DNA of 64,000 nucleotides from CAWGLW01 sp963823525 (GTDB taxonomy: Bacteria > Pseudomonadota > Gammaproteobacteria > Steroidobacterales > Steroidobacteraceae): contig CAWGLW010000001.1 of assembly GCA_963823525.1 (NCBI GenBank), positions 186,001 to 250,000 on the forward strand. The letters run 5' to 3'. Below, in pieces: positions 9,114-17,435 of this stretch (position 1 is the stretch's first letter; every line of letters begins with the position of its first letter). A program made the position numbers and the translations under genes. Below the pieces are notes generated by a model. It had not been told where the DNA came from. It was given only the letters and a program-made list of their open reading frames with translations, and ran no database searches.

Positions 9114-10151
9114 TTAAGCGAAGCTGGCGTGCTCCACTCGCCACTGAGTCGGCGTCGTGCCGCTCCACCGACGAAAAGCCCTCGTGAAGACACTACTCCG
9201 CGCATAGCCAAGCGCGTCGGAGATTCGAGAGACCTCCAGCGAGGTCTGCTCGAGCATCTGCCGTGCGATCTCGAAACGAGTCTCCGCCACCAATGTCTGA
9301 AAGCTGGTGCCGCGCGCTTCCAGTCGCCGACTCAGCGTCCGGGGATGAATGGAGAAGAGCGCGGCGATCTGATCTTCGCGGGCGTGCTGTGTCAACAGTG
9401 CCGAGCGCAGCACGCTGCGCACGACTTCGGGGAAATCCTCCCCTTGTCTGAACTCGAGCAAATCAATCTGCTTTTTCAGCAAGCGCCGCACTTCAGTATC
9501 GTTTCCGGGCACCGAAACATCCAGCCATTCGCTCGTGAACACGAGTGCGAACTGCTCCGCGTTGAACCGCAGAGGCGTTCGGAAGAATCGCTGAAACGGC
9601 CTCACGTCTTTCGGCTTCCGGTGTGCAAACAGAGCCTCAATGGCCTGGAAATCCGGACCACACAGTGTGCGCATGACGTTGAGCATCAACGCTACCGCAC
9701 CAGCACCTGTATGCGCGGCGCCTTCCGCGTTGGGTTCGTAGGAGCCGTAGCTCAGTGTCGCCAGGCCAGGATCGACGGAAAGTTCCAGCAGGACACCTTG
9801 CGCGTGCAGATGAAAATACGTCGTGAGATAGCGCAGCGCAGCACCGGCATCCGGCGCGTTTCGCGTCAGCAGGCCGACCAGTCCCAGCGACTGCAGATTC
9901 ATCCGCTCGCCAACGAGAAGCCCGAAGTGCTCACACCCGGTTCTGACCGCACTTCGGGCGACCAAGCGGCCCCGGGCGCGATACGTCATCAGGTTGTCCG
10001 GATCATCGATAAGACCGGGATCGATCCCGACTTCACGCAAAACCTCAGCCGGATCGATTCCAAAATCTCTCAGCAGGTCGGCGACCGCAATGGCGGCACC
10101 GGCACGGATCGTTCCCTCACGTACTTTTCGCGTCGACTTATCTTGTTTCAA
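9114..10151 (-). CDS. AraC-family transcriptional regulator (arabinose-binding-domain type)
   Basis: DNA-binding regulator of ~345 residues with the layout of OruR/ArgR-like AraC proteins. The N-terminal ligand-sensing half includes LLRDFGIDPAEVLREVGID and LGLVGLLTRNAPDAGAALRYL. The C-terminal pair of helix-turn-helices includes FSIHPRTLSRRLEARGTSF and ISDALGYARSSVFTRAFRRWSG. The start appears to be TTG at 10151. It diverges from the DszB-like gene at 10333 across about 180 bases, so it may control that gene. The effector is unknown. Confidence 0.88.
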   Translation of the reverse strand: MKQDKSTRKVREGTIRAGAAIAVADLLRDFGIDPAEVLREVGIDPGLIDDPDNLMTYRARGRLVARSAVRTGCEHFGLLVGERMNLQSLGLVGLLTRNAPDAGAALRYLTTYFHLHAQGVLLELSVDPGLATLSYGSYEPNAEGAAHTGAGAVALMLNVMRTLCGPDFQAIEALFAHRKPKDVRPFQRFFRTPLRFNAEQFALVFTSEWLDVSVPGNDTEVRRLLKKQIDLLEFRQGEDFPEVVRSVLRSALLTQHAREDQIAALFSIHPRTLSRRLEARGTSFQTLVAETRFEIARQMLEQTSLEVSRISDALGYARSSVFTRAFRRWSGTTPTQWRVEHASFA

Positions 10152-10332
10152 GCTGTTCGAGCTTTGGTTCGAGACTGCGGAGAATACTAGCCGATATCGT
10201 CAGAAAATGTGCTTTTGGCGTCTGGATGTGTGTATCCCAGTGGCTCCCAGTGCAGTTCACTGTCGATGAATAAAAAATCGCCCGCACGACGCATAGACGA
10301 TTGCGAAGTGAATTTCTACAGGGAACCTATCT

Positions 10333-11487
10333 ATGACGAAGAAACCCACCAGGCTCAGCACTGTAAAGCTGAATTGGAAAGAGGTTTACTACACCAATTG
10401 TCCGCTCGTATCCGCCAGCAATGTCGACCAGGAACTGGGCTGGACCCGGGAGGAGTACAAGAAGATCGGCGTGCAATACGCGTTTCTCCGGTCGACACAG
10501 GCAAATGACTGGTACCCGCACTACATCCACAACCTCGACAACCTCATCCGCTTTGGCGGCCTGTTTCCGCCCATCCACGTTCATGCCGACATTCGCCGCA
10601 CCCGGCTGCTTGGGGCAACGCATGCGCCTCATGAAGGCGGCTGCCTGCTCGTCCGGGCGCGGGACGACATCTACCGAATGAGCGAACTGAAGGGCAAAAG
10701 GATTGGCCTTTCGAAGAGCCTGAACACGATCAAGACCGACTGGTGGCGCATCCAGGAGGAACAAGGCATCGAACTGATGCTGCGGATCAATGGCATGAGC
10801 CGCAAGGACGTTGAGATTGTCGAATTCCCCTATCCGGACGACTGGTACAACGATCCCAAGATGGTGGGCCCGCCGATGGAAAACCCGTCGGAACTATGGC
10901 TCAAGCGTGACCACAAGCGTGACCTCGCCTTCCGGCCGCTGGAAACCGCGCTGGCGAAAGGCGTGGTCGACGCGATCTATACGCAGAGCAGGCCCTTCCA
11001 GCATCTACAGGAGGCAACCGGCAAGTTCAAAGCGATCGAGGACCTCTCCCGTCACCCGGACTGGACGTTACAAGTGGCCAACATTCCGGCCGTCATCACC
11101 TGCAGCGACGTGATGGCCAGGGAACACCCCGAACTCGTCGTTACATTCATGAAAGGCATGATCAAGGTCGGGCGCTGGTCCAACGAGCACAAGCACGCCG
11201 CGGCGGCGATCCTCGACAAGCAGACGTTCTACCTCGACGTCGAGGATACGTACCAGGGCATCAGGCACATCGACATGGTCCCCAACCTCTCGCCGCAAAA
11301 CCTCGCGTCCATTGAAATCGGAAAGGACTTCATGCGGAGCCACGGCTACATCAAGAAGGACTTCGATGTGCATAAGTGGGCGGCACCGGAGTTTCTCGAG
11401 CGGGCGGCAAAGGAACTGCTCGAGGAGGAATGGGCGAAGCGAACGGCGGCCAAGTTGCCTGAGTCGAAAACGTTGCGACTCGGTTAA
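10333..11487 (+). CDS. DszB-like desulfinase / periplasmic-binding-fold protein
   Basis: Resembles 2'-hydroxybiphenyl-2-sulfinate desulfinase DszB, an enzyme with a solute-binding-protein fold that releases sulfite from aryl sulfinates. From memory of DszB, three blocks line up: YTNCPL (DszB YSNCPV), a RFGG..PP.......TRLLG block, and WAAPEFL near the C-terminus. The DszB catalytic residues Cys27, His60 and Arg70 have equivalents Cys23, His63 and Arg73, with the His exactly ten residues before the Arg as in DszB. No signal peptide is visible, arguing against a plain ABC transporter binding protein, and no permease or ATPase genes lie nearby. Length 384 is close to DszB (365). It could still be a non-catalytic NMT1/THI5-like protein; substrate is unknown. 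Confidence 0.72.
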   Translation: MTKKPTRLSTVKLNWKEVYYTNCPLVSASNVDQELGWTREEYKKIGVQYAFLRSTQANDWYPHYIHNLDNLIRFGGLFPPIHVHADIRRTRLLGATHAPHEGGCLLVRARDDIYRMSELKGKRIGLSKSLNTIKTDWWRIQEEQGIELMLRINGMSRKDVEIVEFPYPDDWYNDPKMVGPPMENPSELWLKRDHKRDLAFRPLETALAKGVVDAIYTQSRPFQHLQEATGKFKAIEDLSRHPDWTLQVANIPAVITCSDVMAREHPELVVTFMKGMIKVGRWSNEHKHAAAAILDKQTFYLDVEDTYQGIRHIDMVPNLSPQNLASIEIGKDFMRSHGYIKKDFDVHKWAAPEFLERAAKELLEEEWAKRTAAKLPESKTLRLG

Positions 11488-11593
11488 CAGGCTCGGGCCG
11501 CTCGATCGCCGCTCATCGCCGTTCGGTTAGGTGATATGGCGTTCTTCCGAACGAAAGCTCGGATCGCCACTGAGGCTCTCCGGCCTGCGGGTC

Positions 11594-12532
11594 TCATGGC
11601 AGGGACCCGATGAACGCAGCCATCGCGTCGCGCATCTGAGTCAGCCCGGGCTCTTCGATCGGATAGTGACCGGCGTTCTCGAGCGTGACGATGTGCTTCG
11701 GCCCGCGCAGCCGGCCCCAGAACGGTTCCGTCACCGGGAACGGCGTCCAGCGGTCGTCTCCCGGCTGCAATAGCAATACCGGGCAGAGATCGAAATCCTC
11801 GAACTCAATCGTCGGCTGGTGCTGGATCATGCTGCCGACGAACTCGAGCGTTACGCTTGCGCCGGCCGAATGCTTGTCCTTCAGCAGCAGACGCAGCGCC
11901 CTGTCGTCGTTCACCAGGGCCTTCATCTTGACGAGGTGCTTCATCGGCACGCGAATCTGCCTGAGCGTTGAATCGGGCATGGCGCCCAGCATCTTGAAGG
12001 CGACTTCGTCCATGCGGGGCCGATCCGACATCTTCATCCGGGCCACAGGCGAGCCCGCGTCGATGAAGCACATGCCCATGATGCCGCTCACCTTCCTGGT
12101 CTCGCAGGCGACGTTGTAGGCCAGCATCCCGCCGGCGCTCAGCCCATAGAGAAAGACCGGCCGGCCATCGGCCGCGACTTCCCGCTCCACGAACTCGGCG
12201 CCGATCTGCACCCAGTCTTCCCAGCGCACGCCGGGCTCGCCGTTGCGCGTCATGCCATAGAACGGCATGTCGATTGCGGCAACCTCGAAGCCGAGCCTGG
12301 CCAGCGGTGCGCCCGCCACGAGCGACAACAACCGGCCATTGGTGCCCACCCCGTGATACAGGATCACCTTGCAAGGTGAGGCCGGATTCGGGAACCGATC
12401 GACGTGGATGACGCTGTTGCGCCAGCCGAAGGACTCTTCCTCAGGAGCAAACCCTGCCTCCCAGCGACAGGCAGGCGGCAGGTAGTCCTGCAGCCGGACC
12501 CAGGTCGTATCAGCCTGGTATGTATCGGTCAT
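11594..12532 (-). CDS. Alpha/beta hydrolase (serine nucleophile)
   Basis: Hydrolase of about 312 residues. The oxyanion region is ILYHGVGTNGR, the nucleophile elbow GLSAGG (Ser near residue 150), an acid candidate lies in LLLQPGDDRWTP, and the His is in ENAGHYPIEEPG. That is a full Ser-Asp-His set, so an esterase or thioesterase role is plausible. It is the last gene of a minus-strand run that begins with the crotonase at 17379. The next gene upstream, also a hydrolase, uses Asp rather than Ser as nucleophile. No signal peptide, so cytoplasmic. Confidence 0.85.
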   Translation of the reverse strand: MTDTYQADTTWVRLQDYLPPACRWEAGFAPEEESFGWRNSVIHVDRFPNPASPCKVILYHGVGTNGRLLSLVAGAPLARLGFEVAAIDMPFYGMTRNGEPGVRWEDWVQIGAEFVEREVAADGRPVFLYGLSAGGMLAYNVACETRKVSGIMGMCFIDAGSPVARMKMSDRPRMDEVAFKMLGAMPDSTLRQIRVPMKHLVKMKALVNDDRALRLLLKDKHSAGASVTLEFVGSMIQHQPTIEFEDFDLCPVLLLQPGDDRWTPFPVTEPFWGRLRGPKHIVTLENAGHYPIEEPGLTQMRDAMAAFIGSLP

Positions 12533-12568
12533 GGTGCCTCGTTGCCTGCGGTAAGCCGATGCGTCAAC

Positions 12569-13537
12569 TCAGACCTCGCGATATCCGCCGCCCACCCAGG
12601 CCAGGAGCATCTCGGCGAACTCCTCGGCCCTGTCCTGGTACGAGAAGTGGCCGCAGCGCTCGAACACGCGCAGCTGGCTGCGCTTGAGGCGCTGCTGAAG
12701 GCGATTTGCATTGTCGACGAGCAGGAACTGGTCGAGGTCGCCCCAGAAGATCTGCACCGGCAGATCGAGGCTGGCGAGATGCGGATCGACCGTAGCAAGG
12801 TTCACGGGATAAGTCTTGAACCAGTGGGTCACCGGACCAATGCGCCCTGCGTACGATGCGACGTAGTCCTCGACTTCCGCCGCGCTCGGCACGTAGTTCA
12901 CGCAGGCCAGGCGATACCCGCCCTCGACGAACGCCTTTGATCCGGTGATGCGGAACATCATGCGCCAGAAGCGGGAATCGACCGCCTTGTTGATGATGCT
13001 ACCGTTGACGGAGGGCAGGATGCCCGGACCGTCGCCGACGATCAGGCTCGCAATGTCGTGCTTCTGGTGGATCGCGTAATGCAGCGCCGTCGGCATGCCG
13101 ACGTCCGGGCCGACGATGTGGACCTGTGTGAGTCCCATTTCGCGGATGAACTGATCGAGAAAGCGGCTCTGGGCCTCGAAGCTCATGAACTCGATGCCGC
13201 CCTCGCTGCGCCCGAAGCCTGGCAGGTCCAGCGCGACGAGCCGGCAGTGCGGCTCGAGCTTCGACCAGATCGGCTCGAAGCACAGGATGCTCTGCGGCAG
13301 CGGACTGAGCAGCAGCACGAGCGGACCGTCCTGCTTGCCGCCCTGCGCGAAGCGCACTTTGGTTCCCGCGATGGTGCGGAATTCCGGCCGCATGGCGAAC
13401 CGGACCGGGCGCGACTCTGCGCGTCCCGCGCCGGGGCGACTCGCTTGCTTAATCTGGGCGTACTCGGGCGTCAAGGTGAGCAGCACGCCCGCATTGAGTT
13501 TGCCCAGGAAACCGATCGGATCGGAGGTCGTGTTCAT
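12569..13537 (-). CDS. Alpha/beta hydrolase with Asp nucleophile (dehalogenase/epoxide-hydrolase-like)
   Basis: The nucleophile elbow reads GPDVGM, so the attacking residue would be Asp. This is seen in haloalkane or fluoroacetate dehalogenases and epoxide hydrolases rather than esterases. LDLPGFGRSEGG follows the oxyanion strand, IFWGDLDQFL supplies a possible acid, and RCGHFSYQDRAEEF supplies the catalytic His. Length 322 is slightly long because of an N-terminal extension of about 50 residues. The gene lies in the sulfatase/CoA-transferase operon. Carbon-halogen, epoxide or carbon-carbon cleavage are all open. Confidence 0.82.
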   Translation of the reverse strand: MNTTSDPIGFLGKLNAGVLLTLTPEYAQIKQASRPGAGRAESRPVRFAMRPEFRTIAGTKVRFAQGGKQDGPLVLLLSPLPQSILCFEPIWSKLEPHCRLVALDLPGFGRSEGGIEFMSFEAQSRFLDQFIREMGLTQVHIVGPDVGMPTALHYAIHQKHDIASLIVGDGPGILPSVNGSIINKAVDSRFWRMMFRITGSKAFVEGGYRLACVNYVPSAAEVEDYVASYAGRIGPVTHWFKTYPVNLATVDPHLASLDLPVQIFWGDLDQFLLVDNANRLQQRLKRSQLRVFERCGHFSYQDRAEEFAEMLLAWVGGGYREV

Positions 13538-13571
13538 GGTTGTGTGAATTCCATTGGGTTGCGGATGTGAC

Positions 13572-15332
13572 TCAGGGCTTCTTCTGATCGATGAAGCCGT
13601 GCCACGGACTCCAGTTCTCGGCGACGGGCACGATGCCTTTCTCCTTCGCGTAACGGTCGTAGATCGCGATCATCCGCTCGAGCCTCTCCGGCTGCGCGCC
13701 GTCGAGCGGAGTGGTTTCAGCGGGATCGTTGCGGATGTCGTACAAGTGCCACTGACCGTCGCCGTACATGCCCGTCCGGACGCGCATCGCCTTGTAGTCA
13801 CCCGCGACGACGAAGCTGTTACCGAACAGCTCGAACGCGACCCATTGATTTTCGGTGCGAGGGCGCTCGCTCTTTCCTTCGACGAAGCTGCGCATCGAGA
13901 CGCCGGACGGCGCGACGATCTTGCGGCCCCTATAACCCTGCGGGGCCGGCCCGACGCCGGCGTAGTCCAGGATCGTGGTCGGCACGTCCTTGGCGTGCGC
14001 GTACTCGGCCGTCTTCTCGCCCTCGCGGGCAAATGCTTGGTTGCCGGGCGGCACGATGATCAGCGGCGTACGGATACCGCCTTCGCCGATGAACCACTTC
14101 CACCATGACAGGCCGCCAGTGACGGCATTGGCAAAATCGGTACCGATGAAGGAAAAGGCGTCGCCGTTTCCGATGTCCTCGAAGGCCTGGCTGAAGGTCT
14201 TCTGCACCCACTGGGTGACCCCTGCGTTGCTGAGGTCGCCCTGCACGTCCGTGCCCTCGGGCCCGTTGTCGGACAGGTACACGATCAGCGTGTCATCGAT
14301 TTGCCCGGTCTCGCGCAGGTAGTTGAGTATCAGGCCCACGCTGTAGTCCTGCGACTCCAGCATGGCTGCGTAGGTGGCCATCACGCGCGCCATCCGGCGC
14401 CTGTCCTCGTCGCTCATTGAAGACCAGGCGCCCAGCAGTTGGTTCTTGCTCGCGTCGGGGTACTTTGCGTCCTGCGGGATGATGCCGAGCTTCTTCTGGG
14501 ACTCGAAACGATTGCGCTTGAGGCCTTCGAAGCCGAGTTCGTAGAAGTGCTGCTCGTATTTTTCAATGAGGAAGTCCGGCGCCTGCACCGGTGCGTGCGG
14601 CGTGGTGTAGGCGACGTAGGCGAAGAACGGCTTGCCGCTCTTACGGTCCGTCTCAAGGTATTCGAGCAATTTGTCGGTAAAGAGGTCGTCCGAGAAGATG
14701 CCCGTCGGTCGCGCGACGCGTTTGCCATCCTCGTAGTACGGCTCAGTCGGTATCTTGCCGGCCTTGACCTGCGCAACGACTTCCGGGTCGTGCAGGTCGA
14801 CGTGGAACACTTCATCGTTCCAGTGATTGGCGCCACCGGTGTAGATCGAGTAGCTGCGATCGAAGCCCCACTCGTTGGGCGGCTCCCCGCCGTGACGGGT
14901 CCCGCCGAGGTGCCACTTGCCGACGGTGTAGGTGCGGTAGCCCGCGTCGCGTAGAAGTTCCGCAATCGTGGCCGTCGTGCGGGTCAGGTAGGCCTCGTAT
15001 CCGGGCTTGCCCTCCGCCGGCGGATAGAGCGCGTAGTCGAAAGCGCCGAGACCGATTTCGACCGGGTTGTTGCCAGTCAGCAGCATGCCCCGCGTGATCG
15101 AGCACACCGGTGAGGCATGGAACCGGGTGAAGGTGATTCCTTGCTGCGCGAGACGATCGATGTTCGGCGTACGGGTGATGGCGCCGGTGAAACCGAAATC
15201 GCCCAGTGCTGCGTCATCGGCGACGATCAGCAGTACGTTTGGCCTTGTCGCAGGCTTCTCAGCCTGGGCGTACGGGGACACCGTCCCCGCGATCACGCCG
15301 GTAGCAATAAAGGACAGGATCAGTTTTCGCAT
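13572..15332 (-). CDS. Arylsulfatase-like sulfatase, exported, with variant CSITR motif
   Basis: Type I sulfatase fold: signal peptide (LILSFIATGVIAGTVSPYAQA), metal-binding NVLLIVADDAALGDFGF, TPNIDRLAQQGITFT, the active-site segment SPVCSITRGMLLTG, then VGKWHLGG and the DNGPEG block. The normal formylglycine-maturation motif is C-x-P/A-x-R; here Ile stands at the Pro position (Cys77 to Arg81). Other catalytic positions look intact and the length (~586) is normal. The start overlaps the end of the CoA-transferase gene, so the two are coupled. Expected to hydrolyse a sulfate ester in the periplasm if the Cys is matured. Confidence 0.9.
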   Translation of the reverse strand: MRKLILSFIATGVIAGTVSPYAQAEKPATRPNVLLIVADDAALGDFGFTGAITRTPNIDRLAQQGITFTRFHASPVCSITRGMLLTGNNPVEIGLGAFDYALYPPAEGKPGYEAYLTRTTATIAELLRDAGYRTYTVGKWHLGGTRHGGEPPNEWGFDRSYSIYTGGANHWNDEVFHVDLHDPEVVAQVKAGKIPTEPYYEDGKRVARPTGIFSDDLFTDKLLEYLETDRKSGKPFFAYVAYTTPHAPVQAPDFLIEKYEQHFYELGFEGLKRNRFESQKKLGIIPQDAKYPDASKNQLLGAWSSMSDEDRRRMARVMATYAAMLESQDYSVGLILNYLRETGQIDDTLIVYLSDNGPEGTDVQGDLSNAGVTQWVQKTFSQAFEDIGNGDAFSFIGTDFANAVTGGLSWWKWFIGEGGIRTPLIIVPPGNQAFAREGEKTAEYAHAKDVPTTILDYAGVGPAPQGYRGRKIVAPSGVSMRSFVEGKSERPRTENQWVAFELFGNSFVVAGDYKAMRVRTGMYGDGQWHLYDIRNDPAETTPLDGAQPERLERMIAIYDRYAKEKGIVPVAENWSPWHGFIDQKKP

Positions 15333-16597
15333 TGAGTCGCTCCAGAAGAGTTCGAGTCGCCGAGTACCACCGCAATCATCCGTGCTGCAAAGTTCTCGAC
15401 CAGCGCACCGGAGTGCGCGAGCCGCTCCGTTTCCTGAGCGTTGAGGCCGAGCAGCGCGCAGACCTCTGCGTTGTGCTCGCCCTGCAGGGCAGGCTCACCT
15501 GGGGGATCGAGTTCCGCGGCCGAGAACTTCCAGGGCCGCCCGGGCAGGCGGAAATCGCCACCATTGCGGTCCGAGACGCGATGCGTGGCCGTCCAGTACT
15601 CGGCCCACTCGCTGTCCGCCACTTTCTCGAGCGAGCGGATCTCGCCGATCGCGATCTTCGCCTCGTCCAGCTGCGCATCCAGCGCCGCGAGATCCGGGAA
15701 CGAGTAGATCCACGCCTGCACTATTGCCTTCAGCGCATCGAGGTTTGCCCGCCGCGCGCCGGGGGTGGCAAAGCGCGGGTCCTGCGCGAGGTCGGGCCGG
15801 CGCATCGCGGCCATGAAGAAACGGAATGTGATCGTTCCGACCAGGCTGATGGCCGAAACGAAAGTCTCGCCGCCCGGCCCCTTGAAGAACGAGCCGTCGG
15901 TCGCGCCGAGAATGGCCGGCTCGTCCCCGATGTCCAGACCGCTCAGGTCAACGTGTGCACGCTCATTGATGGCCATGATCGTGGCTGCCATCGCGACGTC
16001 GATGTGCTGGCCGCGGCCCGTGCGCTCGCGCTGACGCAATGCAGCCAGCACGCCGATGGCCGCCTGCAGGCCAGCGTATACGTCGGCGTGCGACAGCGGA
16101 TCGGTCTGTGGGGCACCTAGATTTCCGGAGAAGTGCCGCAGTGCATGGTGGGTGAACCCCGCCTCCGCCTGCACGGTCGGCGCGTAGGCCATCCGGCCTT
16201 TCCAGGGCCCCTGCTGGCCATAACCGGAAATCGACACGTAGATCAGGCGGGGATTGCGCAGGGCCAGCGTCGCGTAGTCGAGCCCGAACCCGGCCAGCGT
16301 TCCGGGCCGGAAGTTCTCGACCAGCACGTCCGCGCGGTCGCAGAGCCGCAGCGCCAGTTCGCGCGCCTCGGGCTTGTTTAGGTCGATCGAGATGTTCTTC
16401 TTGCCGGCATTCTGCTGGGCGTAGTAGCCGGACATGCCGTTCGCGTTGACCGGCGCCGCAAAGCGTGAGACGTCGGCACGCGGCGGCTCGACCTTGACCA
16501 CATCGGCACCAAGGTCCTGCAAGGTGCGCGCGCACAGTGGGCCCGCGAGCACGCGCGAGAAATCGACGACCTGCAGTCCCTGTAACGGCCCGGACAT
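15320..16597 (-). CDS. CaiB/BaiF family III CoA-transferase
   Basis: Moves CoA between a donor acyl-CoA and a carboxylic acid. Hallmarks: LQVVDFSRVLAGPLCARTLQDLGADVVKVE at the start, YYAQQNAGKKNISIDL, the catalytic Asp region TDPLSHADVYAGLQAAIGVLAAL, and GRGQHIDVAM. I start at the ATG at 16597, where similarity begins, rather than an upstream in-frame codon. It lies two bases after the crotonase stop and overlaps the sulfatase start, so it is mid-operon. Likely role: activating the acid product of the cluster to a CoA thioester. Confidence 0.92.
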   Translation of the reverse strand: MSGPLQGLQVVDFSRVLAGPLCARTLQDLGADVVKVEPPRADVSRFAAPVNANGMSGYYAQQNAGKKNISIDLNKPEARELALRLCDRADVLVENFRPGTLAGFGLDYATLALRNPRLIYVSISGYGQQGPWKGRMAYAPTVQAEAGFTHHALRHFSGNLGAPQTDPLSHADVYAGLQAAIGVLAALRQRERTGRGQHIDVAMAATIMAINERAHVDLSGLDIGDEPAILGATDGSFFKGPGGETFVSAISLVGTITFRFFMAAMRRPDLAQDPRFATPGARRANLDALKAIVQAWIYSFPDLAALDAQLDEAKIAIGEIRSLEKVADSEWAEYWTATHRVSDRNGGDFRLPGRPWKFSAAELDPPGEPALQGEHNAEVCALLGLNAQETERLAHSGALVENFAARMIAVVLGDSNSSGATQCEN

Positions 16598-16599
16598 GG

Positions 16600-17379
16600 T
16601 TACCGACCGACGAATTTCGCCAGGCCCGGGCCGTTTTTCATCAACGACTCCATGCCAATCTTCAGGTCCTCCGAGGACCAGAGCGCCTTTTGCCACTCCT
16701 CCATGACCGCGTCGGCCGCAGCGACGCCTTCGTTGGCGGCGAGATTGGCCATCCGCTTGGTGATTCGATGCGCGAGCGTTGGGCCTTGGGCCAGCTCCGC
16801 TGCCAGCGCGAGCGAGGCTTCGCCGAGGTGCTCGTCGTCGACAACGCGATTGATGATATTCCAGCGTTCGAGCGTCTCGGCATCATAGCGGCGGCCGAGC
16901 ATCGACATTTCCTTGGCGCGCGCCACGCCGGCACGCTGCACCTGTCGCTGGATCGCACCCATCAGGGGATTGAGGCCGAGCGTGACCTCGACCGAGCCGA
17001 TTTTGGCGCTGCGAGCGGCGACGATGAAGTCGCAGGCCAGCGCCAGTTCGAAGCCGCCACCCACACAGACGCCGTGCACGGCAGCGACCACCGGCAGAGA
17101 AAACGATTCCAGCCGAGCCAGGAACTCTGCGGGCGAGACGCTGAGGCCTTCGCCCTTGCCCATTGCTGCCTCGAACAGGGACAAATCGGCGCCGGCCGAG
17201 AAGTGTCGCAGCCCGCTCTTCAGCAACACGGCGCGTGCGCCCGCCGACTCTGCGGCCTGGAGCCCATCGAGTACGCCCTCCATCAGCGCCGGCCCGAGCA
17301 GGTTGTGCGGCGCGAAGCGCATCTCGAGCACGGCCACCGGCCCGTCGTGCGAAATATGAACCACAGGATCTGCTGACAT
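16600..17379 (-). CDS. Enoyl-CoA hydratase/isomerase (crotonase) family protein
   Basis: Crotonase fold acting on CoA thioesters. Oxyanion-hole segments are HFSAGADLSLF and HGVCVGGGFELALACDFIVA. The Glu of VEVTLGLNPLMGAIQ corresponds to one of the two hydratase catalytic positions. Length 259 is typical. First gene of the minus-strand operon, diverging from an AraC-type regulator about 56 bases away. The exact reaction (hydration, isomerisation, ring cleavage) cannot be assigned by eye. Confidence 0.9.
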   Translation of the reverse strand: MSADPVVHISHDGPVAVLEMRFAPHNLLGPALMEGVLDGLQAAESAGARAVLLKSGLRHFSAGADLSLFEAAMGKGEGLSVSPAEFLARLESFSLPVVAAVHGVCVGGGFELALACDFIVAARSAKIGSVEVTLGLNPLMGAIQRQVQRAGVARAKEMSMLGRRYDAETLERWNIINRVVDDEHLGEASLALAAELAQGPTLAHRITKRMANLAANEGVAAADAVMEEWQKALWSSEDLKIGMESLMKNGPGLAKFVGR

Positions 17380-17435
17380 GGCTGTTCCCCTCGTTTGGTG
17401 CGCGCATCGTGGGTGGTTGACCGGTCACGAACAAG

